Assembly (NCBI GenBank): GCA_000827265.1
Contig: KN834751.1
Location: 1,297,123-1,361,122, forward strand
Source: Collybiopsis luxurians FD-317 M1
Lineage: Eukaryota; Basidiomycota; Agaricomycetes; Agaricales; Omphalotaceae
Direction: 5' to 3'
DNA: 64,000 nucleotides
Within the stretch, counting starts at the first letter, position 1, and the number at the start of each line of letters is the position of its first letter. The notes under the pieces are model-generated. The model had not been told where the DNA came from, ran no database searches, and saw nothing but the letters and a program-made list of their open reading frames with translations. This document shows positions 22,681-32,641 of this stretch, in pieces. The translations under genes and the position numbers were made by a program.

Positions 22681-24105
22681 ATGGTTTCTCGAAGTATCAA
22701 ACTAGGCGGCACAGCTGTGAATATCCCTGTTGGTCGAGTTGCGGTAAGTATCTCAGAAGTGTCGATCCTATAACACCTGCTAATTTCTACCTGCGCTAGC
22801 ATGGGCTAATGGGCATGACGTATGGCTTCACGCTTTTTCTTCGTCGTTCAGCTCTTAATGGACCAAATTCTCAGAGCGACTTGGGGTAACGGAGTCTCTG
22901 ATGAGGAGGCTTTCGAAGCTATCAAAGCAGGCGTGGATGCGCTCCCTCCTGGAACAAAAATGTTTTTGAATAGCGGTACGTACACTGAATTCAAGGGAGC
23001 TTTTTGAGGTATCCGTTTTTAATTTGATTGCTTTAGGGGAGTTTTATGGCGCCAACTTTGGACCCGGAAATCTGCAGTTACTTCGTCGTTTCTACGAGAA
23101 ATATCCCGAGTATGCGGATAAAACATTTCTTTCCGTCAAAGGGGCCTTGCAGTGGCGAGGACATCAGCCTACTCCTGACTGCTCGTAAGTTCTATTTTTC
23201 ATCAAAATTCACTTGGGAGTAGTAACACCTGGCTATTCTTAGAATTGAGGGCTTGAGAAAGAGCGTGGATAACATTATCAAGGAACTCGGTCCAATTAAG
23301 AAACTAGATCTTTTTCAGCCAGCTCGAATTGATCGTAGCCTACCCATTGAAACTATCATGGATAACCTGGTTACATTGCTGAAGGAAGGCAAGTTCTCCC
23401 ATATTGGACTTTCAGAGTGCCTGGCGAGCACCTTGAGAAAAGCCCATGCGGTATGTGTGCTTTCAGCCCGGATTCTCCAAATAGAAACTAATGCACCTGA
23501 GTATAGGTATATCCCGTAACTGCCGCTGAAATCGAGGTCAGTCCTTGGGAATACGAAGAAAACCAGAAGGCGGTGATTGCAACTGCGACGGAGCTGAACA
23601 TCAGTGTCCTTGCATATTCTCCTCTGGGACGAGGATTCCTGACAGGGCAGATCAAGAGCCTCTCTGATCTCCCAGGTAAGTAAACACTGACTTATACAAG
23701 GAAGGTGACTGATTCACATCACACAGAGGGCGATCCCCGCACCAGATTCGATAAATTTAAAGAGGCAAACTTCAATTCCAATCTGGCCCTGGTCGATGGT
23801 CTGAAAGCTGTCGCAAACAAGAAGGGTATTCCTGCGGCTCAGCTTTGCTTAGCTTGGGTCGCGTCTCTGGGTCCAACTGTAATACCCCTCCCTGGATCAT
23901 CGTAACTACTTCTAGTTGTCTTATTCTGGACAGGCACTGATTTTTATATTCCAGTAAAGCCACCCGCACTTTGGAAAATCTAGAAGGTGGCGATGTGGAA
24001 CTTACCAAAGAAGAGCTAGCTGCCGTGCAACAAGTTCTTGATGCCAACCCCGTTGCTGGCGAGAGGTACCTGGGAAAACAGGTTGACTTGTTCCTTTGGG
24101 GTTGA
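22681..24105 (+). CDS. Aldo-keto reductase (pyridoxal reductase/Plr1-like)
   Basis: Eight exons (22681-22743, 22800-22819, 22875-22975, 23037-23184, 23243-23450, 23507-23675, 23727-23901, 23955-24105) join in frame to 344 residues, the usual AKR length. Seen: N-terminal VGRVAHGLMGMT, EAFEAIKAGVDALPPG (catalytic Asp region), NSGEFYGANFGPG with the active-site Tyr, FLSVKGALQWRGHQ with the Lys and His of the tetrad, DLFQPARID, HIGLSE, NISVLAYSPLGRGFLTG and VIPLPGSS for NADPH binding. The pattern is closest to fungal pyridoxal reductases. Expected activity: NADPH-dependent reduction of an aldehyde, in the cytosol. It lies between siderophore genes, but AKRs are not part of the known ferrichrome pathway, so its role in the cluster is open. 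A decayed copy of its 5' part lies at 19451-19750. Confidence 0.85.
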
Positions 24106-24835
24106 GCCAGACGTGGTCCTTGATCAAAGTCTCTTGGTGACAGATATAAAGTAGCTATAGAATAGACTTTTCCTCGAGCTTTTTTGACAAGTAGAGTACA
24201 GGACAAGAAAAGAACAGGGTACAGAATGAAAAGTATTTGTTCATGGACGTTGTTCTCGTAAATCTTTTCCTTATACTCCTGCCTCCGCCAGAGCCCTAGA
24301 CAAAATCAATTCTTTCTCCTCAATCAGGTTTTTTTTTTCTCCTTCTTTACGTTATCAAAAAAAATTCTTTACTTCGCCGGCATCGCTTGCGAAATAGACC
24401 TACCACCATATGACAAAGCGCCCATCTTTCTCATATGGATCAAGGGAAGGTAGTCCGCCTCGTCGAAAGGTTCTCACAGATGCAGAATGGTCTCTAGAGT
24501 GATATCAACGCGTGGCAAGCTGCTCGACATGCCACTGCGACAACGTGAATCGGTGAAGAACTTTGAGGGAACGATCAGCTAAGAGGCAAAATTGAATCAG
24601 ATATATCTTTAATATGTGCCTTCATTAAAATTAAAGTGGCTTTGGAACGGTTACTGGACACGAGAAGAGAGTCGATGATGGTTGAGAATAAAGAAATAAG
24701 CACCACTGAACAGTCGCGCACGGCTCGCGAGACGCGTCGGAATCATCATCTCGTCACTTCATTCTGTCATTATTCAATCCATTATTCGCGTTTAGCATAG
24801 TTCAAATTTTGAGTGCAGATTTCCGTCATCTCTAT
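24106..24835. other. Convergent 3' intergenic region
   Basis: This spacer separates the stop codons of the reductase (+) and the ornithine monooxygenase (-). It is AT-rich with T- and A-runs (24325-24365), which suits terminators for both genes. No gene is seen. Confidence 0.4.
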
Positions 24836-26762
24836 TTAATCCTCGCTACTGAGATCATCTACCACCTCACCAGCTCTACAACCTATGACACTCAACAGTG
24901 TATCGCTCAGTCCATGCGTAGCTTCCTCCATACCCTGCAGATATATCTTCGCTTTCAGCCCCTCCGTCGATCCCTCTTCATTTGCATACGAGGCTATTGG
25001 AAGTAGCCGGTAACTTCTTGTGATGTAAACCTTTATCGGATCCGCTGTCGAAAGAGCTTCTTTCCCATCGAGACCGGCAGACGACGGGGGTGTAATAGGT
25101 GAGCTCACGGAGCTGGAAACGCTAGAGTCCGAGTCCGAGTCGATCAGCTCTGGTACCGAATTGGAGGAAATGCTGTGGTTCGTCGTGCGCTGAGCAAAAG
25201 GTACCAGACCGACAGGGACATCAGAAGACGATTCAACACCGAACCGCCTTCCGAGACGTTCTGAAGCACGAAGCATCTCTACCCAAGAGTTTCTTTGGTA
25301 CCCAGTGGCACAGATGACAGCATCGTACCGTTCGTCCTCGAAAATCTCGCGAGTTCGGATGTTTTGGAGGGTGAAAGAGAAGGTTTTTGAAGGTTCGACG
25401 TATTTCAAGGCGGGAATATGCATGTGTGACCGGATATTGATGCGAGGTGGAGGTGTAGATTTGTTGAGGTTCCGGCTTGCGATGGCGTCTTCGACTTTTT
25501 GATCATAGATTATTTCGTACAGCTGTGGATGATTTCCATTAGCAACTAGATTTCAGAATAGCCGTAGTCATATCCTTACCGCTTCAACTGTACGAGGGTT
25601 CACAACCGAGTAGTTTGTAGACTTATACTCGGTCATGATCCTGTCACGACCCTGCTCGTTGGTACCGAACCAAGCGCTAGTAACTGGTTGTACGGGCAAT
25701 GTCAGTCTTACATGTATAGCAAGAGGAATGTGGGTTACTCACTCTCTGGATCGAAAATCTCATTCGAGAACGGCGTGTCATCGCTTGGCTTCAAGGAGCC
25801 TTTACGAATGATCATGTCAACCCGATGCCCAACCGCGCCGTTTCCAGCGGGAATGTCTCCAAGAAGATTAAGCAAGTTGATAGTGACCTCCGCGGCAGAC
25901 TGACCACCTCCGATGACAGCGACTCGAAGGGGTCGCGGCATACCCGAAGAGATACTCTTCAGTAATCTGTCCACACAATACTTGTATTCCGAGCTATGCA
26001 ACAGCGTGGAACGCTCCAGGATAGACGGGTCCTTCAAAAGGGGCGCTACAGCAGTAGGAATGCGAGGACGACCGCCGGGTGAGACGACAAGATTACCTAA
26101 AGGAAGGCACGGAATAAGGGTAGAGGACCTCGGCGCGTTTGACAATACTCACGGGTGATGAAAACATGCAGTTGTCCGTCACTGACAGACCTACTCGTAA
26201 CGGTAACCAAACCGTCGGGAGATTCATCGATCCCTACAACTTCTTGGCCGTAGTTTACATTCACACCTTTTTCTTCGACATAGCGAGCGGCCCATCCAAG
26301 GTAATCAGCAAATTCTTTTCTGGAAGGCGTGAACGAGCCTCGGTTGATGAACGCAGAGAGACGGTCGTGAACGTGTAGGTAGTTCATGAACGTGAGCGGG
26401 GACTGGGGAGATCGAAGGGTAGCGAGATCTTTAAGAAAGCTACACGAACCCCGTCAGTTTTGCAAATATCGAACAAAAAAAAGTAAGGTATATACCTGAT
26501 CTGCATTTGCGCGCCTGGTAGAAGCATGCCGGGGTGCCATTGGAATGTTGGGTGCTTTTCGATAAAAAGCACTTTTTGAATGGATTTTTGCGGTTCCTAA
26601 ACGCGGGACATAAGTACGGACTATAAATATTTGGAAGCAACTTCTCCAACTTACACTCTGTGGAACACCCCACTTTTCAATTAACGCCCCCGCAATTGCT
26701 ACATTAGAGGGCCCAAAACCGACGCCAATCAAGTCATAGATTACGCGCGAGTTGGTCGCCAT
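24836..26762 (-). CDS. sid1: L-ornithine N5-monooxygenase (SidA/Sid1)
   Basis: This enzyme makes N5-hydroxyornithine from ornithine with O2, NADPH and FAD, the committed step of hydroxamate siderophores. The gene starts at ATG 26760-26762 ([20 protein letters not shown], the FAD GxGxxN motif) and ends at TAA 24836-24838. Several short introns are evident. After the first, the family block [22 protein letters not shown] appears, then [17 protein letters not shown]. Further on come [12 protein letters not shown] (NADPH-binding), [23 protein letters not shown] and the C-terminal [16 protein letters not shown] with the conserved THGL. A Ser/Asp-rich insertion ([12 protein letters not shown] onward) near the C-terminal third is not part of the fold. 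The divergent NRPS gene shares a promoter with GATA sites. Confidence 0.92.
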
Positions 26763-27339
26763 ATATGAAGGAGTAGAAGAGCAGGATACAAGACACAAGG
26801 GAAGATACAAGTGCTCGAACGAAAGGTGAAGGGACAGGCAGAAGCTTTATGTCACCGAATAAGAAGGACGTCGATTTCAATCTAATGCCTCAGATCTAAA
26901 GAGCGGAAGCACCATCGCAGTAAGGAACCAGAATTTAGAAGGAAAGTCCGGAAACTCACGGCGATCTAGGCATGGCTCGTTCGCGCTTGGTTCGTGAACC
27001 ACAAGGGAAGATGAAGGATAAATTGAATAAAAGACGAATTGATGCTTGAAATTGAGCCCGGCGAACCTGTAACACCGCGTCAAACCATCTTATCATATTA
27101 GATAAATTCTATCAGATAAGATGGAGCGGTTACCGAGGGTCGGCACTGGAACGGTGCTCCCGACCGTCGGAAACCGACTGAGACGGTGCTCGTCCCATAT
27201 GGACGTCGTAATACCGAAGTCAAGGAAAAGAAAAAAAAAAATCAAACCGGACTGGTCCAGTGGCTGAAAAGTTGACCACCCATGCCACTCCGACGAATAC
27301 GATGAACAACTCTGCGCTCCCCATCTGCAACCCAACACT
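26763..27339. promoter_or_regulatory. Divergent promoter of ornithine monooxygenase and NRPS
   Basis: 577 bp separate the start codons of the two core siderophore genes. No gene fits here. A compact group of GATA elements at 27089-27120 is listed separately. It lies 327-358 bp from the monooxygenase ATG and 220-251 bp from the NRPS ATG. Confidence 0.7.
27089..27120. promoter_or_regulatory. Cluster of four GATA elements, probable iron-GATA repressor site
   Basis: Within 32 bp there are CTTATCA (27089-27095; TGATAAG on the other strand), AGATAA (27100-27105), CTATCA (27109-27114; TGATAG on the other strand) and ATCAGATAAG (27111-27120). The last matches the extended ATCWGATAA consensus of Urbs1/SreA/Fep1-type iron-responsive repressors. 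Its position between two divergent siderophore biosynthesis genes is where such a site is expected. Confidence 0.75.
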
Positions 27340-30050
27340 ATGTCATCACCTTTCTCCAACTATACGTTCCACCCTCTCCCCGACCTGGGCTCCCTTCGAC
27401 GTTCACCGATATCGGGCTCCTGTAGGACGTCCCGCTCACTCCCCGATGCCTTATCCAAACAGCTCATTTCAGCTCCCTTGTACTCCCTTACACCGGAGAG
27501 TCACAAGCTGCTCCGGGGAGCATTTACCAGCATCCTGATGCAATATGTAGACCGAAGCGTCTTCTTGTTCGCAGAGACATCCAACATCTTTATCGATGAC
27601 CCTGAAGGAGTACCAGTCCGCGTCGTACGCGCCGAACGCCCCAAACCTACTTCCAAATCGGATTGGGTTGAGTACTGCGATGGGCTCCAGAAGCAAGCTG
27701 AAGACGAGCGGAACGATATGTGCTTGGATGATGCTCGTCTGGAGATGGTGGTGGGTGAACGATACAACCCACTTCCTGCCCTAGTAATCTGGGAATTGGG
27801 AGACTGTCAGGATCCAGACGCGTTCGTCCCGCAAAGTATCATTTTTGGCGCCCACGTCCAGGATAACAAGGTCGTCCTCGACTTCCTCGTAGACAACTCT
27901 CTTGTCTGCAAAGCCACCTTGGACCAGTTTGCCGTCCAGGTAGCTACCGTCATCGAACTCAACGCGTTTCCATCCGCTCCCTGCTTCAAACCTCCCACAT
28001 CCTTCCCTCCCGCACTTCTGTCCTGCTCCCCTAGTACCGTCGAACTTGCCGAAGAGCACGTCGCCCTAGACTGGCTCTTCCAACACGCAAAGAATCGACC
28101 AGACGCGATTGCCCATGAAATTTACGCGTCGATGGACTCGGAACCAGAGTTCCTCACCTACCAAGAACTGAATCATAAAAGTAACGCTTTGGCCCGATGG
28201 ATGGTGGCGAATGGGATTGAACCGGAGGATAAGGTCTCTTTATGTTCAACCCGTTCTTCGCAGTTCTATGTAGCGATGGCAGCTATCTTAAAAGCTGGTG
28301 GATGTTATGTTTCTGTGAGTTTGGTCTGCAGCTTCACTTGGTATGCGAGTCTTTTCAACGTTAAGACAGATCGATCCGGAGCTGCCTGTCGAGCGTAAAC
28401 GATACATAGCAGAAGACAGTGGATCCAGATGGGTTTTCGTAACAAATTCCGAAGACGTAGATATTTTCGGAGCGGAGAAAGGCGTCGTACTCTCCATTGA
28501 CTTCATCCAGCAAGTCCAAACGGAGCATGGAAACGAGGACATATCCAAGGCTACGTTATCTTCACTAGCATATCTTCTGTACACTTCAGGTAAGCAACTC
28601 TTCATCAATCATCCTTTGTCATAATGCACTTACGATGCGGATCAACGCAGGGACCACGGGAAACCCAAAAGGGTGTTTACTTGAACACCGGGGACTTTAC
28701 TGGGCCATGCAGTCATTCTGCGCCCTACCTAAACCAGTAACGAATCCGGACACTGACAAGCGTCTAGCGTTAGCATGTAAGCGATAATTTATCTATCTTT
28801 CCGATAAAATCTCACCATTTTCCAGCTACTGCCTTCGATGTCCACATATCCGAAATCGTCCAAAGCTGGTGTCTAGGCTCTCGACTCGTCAGTGCTCCGA
28901 GATTCGAGTTGCTAACACAGTTGAGAAAATATATCATCGATATTGGCGTTACGCATATCGGTATGGTACCAAGTATGATTGAAGCATTGCTCGGTACGCC
29001 AGAGGGTCTGCCGATCAAATATTTGGTGTCAGGAGGCGAAAAGATAACGGATTCGGTGAGCGTTCATACCTGTACCAGGCTTACTACCAGTATGTTAAAT
29101 TCTTGCTGTAGCTTCTCCAAAAGTGGTCATCGCTCCCGAACGTCATTCTAGCGAACTTTTATGGGTCAGTGTCAGAGGACAGAAAAAGAACCTCATGTAC
29201 TTACCATTCATCTCAGTCCTACGGAGGTCACCATTGGCTGTACATCTCGACGCGTGGGTCCTGACGACCGAAAAGAGAATATCGGTCGCCCTTTCCCCTC
29301 CTGTTCAGCGTACGTAGTGGACCGCGACTTGAACATCGTCCCTATGGGATGTCCGGGTGAGCTTGTCATAAGTGGCCCTCTTGTCGCTCGAGGTAAGAAA
29401 AAAAACATAGTGGTGTCTTCGGAAACGTTTAACTTCCTCGGCAGGATATCACAATCTCCCTGAGACTACCACTAAAGCCTTCATAGAATTTCCAGAGCCT
29501 GGAAGCCGAGCTTATCGAACTGGGGACCTCGGTGAGCATTCTTCCAAGTTCGTCGTCGAATCTTCGACCGAAATCAAACATTAATCCAGTCCGGATGATG
29601 CCCGACCATTCTATCGAAATCATGGGCCGAATTGACCTTCAAGTGAAATACCGTGGCGTACGAATCGAAACGGAAGGCATATCTTCGATTCTACGAGCCG
29701 CTGGTAGAGCAATGGGAGATATTGACGCGTCTTCTTTCATCACTTCGCACCCACAGATAGGTCAAGAGCTCCTCGTGAGTTTCGTGGCGAAATCTGACAG
29801 TAGGGTATCTGTCATGGAACGTCGTTCAGCTGTTCCTTCTGTGGTACAAAGCCAGTCGGAAGAGCAACAAGAGCTCATGAAAATTTTGAAGAAAGCCGTT
29901 GAGGAACAATTACCGGCGTATCAGAGGCCTGCGTACATCATCGCGGTGGAGTTTATACCGCTCAGTTTGAATGGAAAAACGGATAACAAAATCTTGACGC
30001 ATGTGCTGAAGAGGCTGGATATGGCGGAGTTGTTGGAATTGCAACGTTGA
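27340..30050 (+). CDS. Siderophore NRPS gene reduced to N-terminal region plus one adenylation domain
   Basis: Eight exons (27340-28314, 28370-28589, 28651-28776, 28826-29055, 29112-29164, 29217-29392, 29445-29531, 29590-30050) join without frame conflict to 775 residues. The first ~230 residues resemble the lead region of fungal siderophore synthetases. The A domain follows: LTYQELNHKSNALARW, LAYLLYTSGTTGNPKG, STAFDVHISE, NFYGPTEVTIG, GELVISGP, YRTGDL, GRIDLQVKYRGVRIE and LNGKTDNK. The conserved Asp of the A4 region and the Lys of A10 are present, so an alpha-amino acid should be activated. The protein stops 17 residues after A10, with no thiolation or condensation domain. Ferrichrome synthetases normally continue for thousands of residues. 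It is either a true stand-alone A protein or a broken synthetase. Confidence 0.85.
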
Positions 30051-30849
30051 TCACCGAATGTAACAATAAAAATGAGCTATTAAATAAATTCGTCGTTTTG
30101 GTCGAACATGAGAGGTAAGAGCAAAAACTGTTAGCGCTCAGACAGTCTTGAGCGCTTAAGTTTAATGCTGGCTCGCTATTTCTTTCAAGGCCATTTTGCA
30201 GATGCATGGGGTTCCGCGAGGTCAGTCTTTGGCTGCGAAAGATTAGTTGGACGAGGAAACGTCCCCCAAATATTGCCCGTCAACTTTATGTCTGGTTGAT
30301 CGATTGTTATTCAATCAGAGGATGCGATGTTGCTATCGACGTCGCTAACTCTGCTGGACCGCCTCCAGTCATCATACACCTGGATTGCTCTATCTCCCAG
30401 TAGCTAGCTTCGTCAAAATGGTCATAGTTCATGGATCGTGGACCTAGACTGGGCACTCTGCAACCCTCCTCACAATTCATTGCACCTCCCGCATTTGTCG
30501 GAAATCACTCCCCTAGTATTGTTGGACCTCTCCAAACGTGTGCGCGCGCTTGCCCTGCAGAAACTTCATTTGGATATCCAACCATTCCACCGACTTCGTC
30601 TATTGAAAAATCGCCTTGAAGCTGTTGAAGAACGCTACCCCTCGTACGAAACTATTGCGGTTTCGGCACTCCCTCACCAACGTGAAAAACTCTCGCCATT
30701 GTCTCTCACTCACCCGTTTGCTTTACAGCTCACTCTCTCCATCGATCTTCCGGGCTTCCCCAGGCAAACCATCGTATAATGATGCGCCTATGATGCGTTC
30801 ATATTCTTGTCAGCTTCGCGGCGCTCCATTTGAAGCTGCCAAGCATGTC
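30051..30849. other. Region after the NRPS stub, no confident gene
   Basis: I looked for thiolation (LGGDS-like) or condensation (HHxxxDG-like) motifs in all frames and saw none. A plus-strand open frame at 30438-30779 (113 codons, start LDWALCNPPHNSL) has no family I recognise and ends without a plausible splice partner. It may be residual coding sequence. Confidence 0.4.
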
Positions 30850-31480
30850 CTACTTCAGTGGACGGGGAAGGCATCGCTCATACATCTCCGTACACAATTT
30901 TGCACATCTATGGTGGGCGCAGTACCTGAGATTCGATGGTATCCGGAATTCCATATGGATGATAAGAGTCAAGAATTTGAGGATGCAGCTTTCAAAGCCC
31001 ACGGCGCGGTAGCTCATGGCCTCGGTAAAATCTCTGTTCTTCTCATGTTTTCTTACAGCTGAGATGAGGGTTATGAGCCAGGATGTGGGGATCTCCCAAT
31101 TCTGTATGTAAATGTTCAGAAGCTTGCAGAGGATTTTGTTATCGAGAGTCGTACGATGTGCCGTTGGCGCCAGTGGATGTGGATGGGCTGCAATCCCGCA
31201 GGTGAGCCTTGGCATTTTCTACATCCATTTCTGTCAGAAGCTGATTGAGGATGGGGAAGATAGAAGGTATCGACTGTCGCTGGTTATAGATATTACGTTC
31301 TGCTTCAATACGACTTTCTGTGTCTGGAGATAGGGATCGCGGTGGCTTCATTCTTGATTCAAAGCAGTGGAACAAGTCTTCGAGGACTACAAGACCGGGG
31401 GGACGACCGGGATAACGTAGACGTTTGTACAATTTCCAGAACGATCCCGAATTTGAAGATGTTTTTACCAGTTGCCCCAT
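30850..31480 (-). mobile_element. Degenerate non-LTR (LINE-like) reverse transcriptase fragment
   Basis: Two overlapping minus-strand frames together give the N-terminal part of a LINE-type reverse transcriptase. Higher-coordinate frame: FWKLYKRLRYPGRPPGLV, LTEMDVENAKAHLR, STSTGANGTSYD. After a frameshift, the lower-coordinate frame gives ILCKLLNIYIQNWEIPTSWL, ISAVRKHEKN and SYRAVGFESCILKFLTLII. This order (pre-RT linker, TGANGxSYD, P-W-L-I-K, SYRAVxLESCxLK) is characteristic of basidiomycete LINE elements. The catalytic FADD block, endonuclease and RNase H are not seen, so it is a truncated dead copy. It lies 0.8 kb beyond the end of the NRPS stub. Confidence 0.75.
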
Positions 31481-32464
31481 AAGGTTGTCTTGGATCAGCC
31501 GTTTGAAGGAACGATGGCGATGGCTGGGTTGGTAGGAGTCATCTCACTTCTGACAGTTTCGCAGGTGTGTCGTCCGGTGGAGGCAAGTTTATGTCTACCT
31601 TGGGGTGGTGGTTGGCATACTGTCCAAAGCAAAAACAATCCGGAGCAATAGACTCCCTGTGTATCTGGGCTTGCTAATATCTCTACTCTCGCTACAGTAA
31701 TCTACCAGGTGATAACTCTGTAGTGGTAGTGCGAGACCAGCGGTTTCCTTTACGGGACCACTGCTGGGATCCATGGCCGGTGGCGCCGTGTATATCATTA
31801 TCATTATCATTATTGTACACGTAAAACCCATCTCAAATTTGTGTAAACATAATAACTTTTCTTACTTTGGAAGGAATTTGAAACTTGAAGATGGAGAGCA
31901 GGATAGGAAGCCATTCTCCAACCAGCTCCAGATTTAAGCAAACTCCGAGCAGGAACTCGCGGCTATCTCTAGTTTACTCGCTAATCTGGCTTCCAATGTC
32001 ATTCCTCTGGCTGTAGACCCTTTACTAATACGAACTATTGACCCACAATGGGTATTCCGATTCGAATTTGACACCCGGAATGGTAAAGCCGTAGACGAAG
32101 GTGTTTAGACGAGAAACCCCGTTTTCCTTTATTTATAGGTGGGGCTTAAACCATTTGAACGTTATAGCTGTACTCACCCATCTCTCGATCCTATTGTCAG
32201 TGAATCTCCATCCGGCGCTCAAGATGATTGATGTTGATATCCGGATATACGTACTCAAGCCCATGCTTATGCTCTTATAGTTCATTCTTGTATTTCAATG
32301 GGGGATAGTGTACTCACGCATTTGAAGATTGCAGCGGACTCAAAGAGATTGTGTATCAGGAAGGTTTCGAGAAGGAGAGAGGCAACGCCTGACGTCAATG
32401 ATCTGATCTACCTGCGCCGGCCAGGGATCCATTTGAGCTAGAACTGGTCCGACATGCTAAATCC
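31481..32464. other. Intergenic region
   Basis: No supportable gene. A short ATT/ATC-type microsatellite occurs at 31795-31815. The right end passes into the 3' flank of the duplicated hydrolase unit. Confidence 0.4.
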
Positions 32465-32641
32465 CAGGTTGTCTGGCTCCGGAATGCGTAGATTTTTATG
32501 TACTTATCTGGTAGGCGACTATGACACTTGCTGTATGATATGGAAGTGACAGGAAGGGATTCATTTAGAGTGAATTTACATTGATAGAGAGGTAACTTCA
32601 AACCACAGCAAGTAAGTCGATCGTTAAAATGTTTATTACCA

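Noticed and set aside
30438..31062. Plus-strand frames after the NRPS gene considered as displaced T or C domains
   Set aside because: No LGGDS or HHxxxDG-like motif and no similarity to NRPS modules; part of it is antisense to the reverse transcriptase relic.
31791..31820. Repeated TATCAT as a GATA regulatory cluster
   Set aside because: A microsatellite of ATC/ATT, not near a siderophore promoter, and the motif lacks the HGATAR end.
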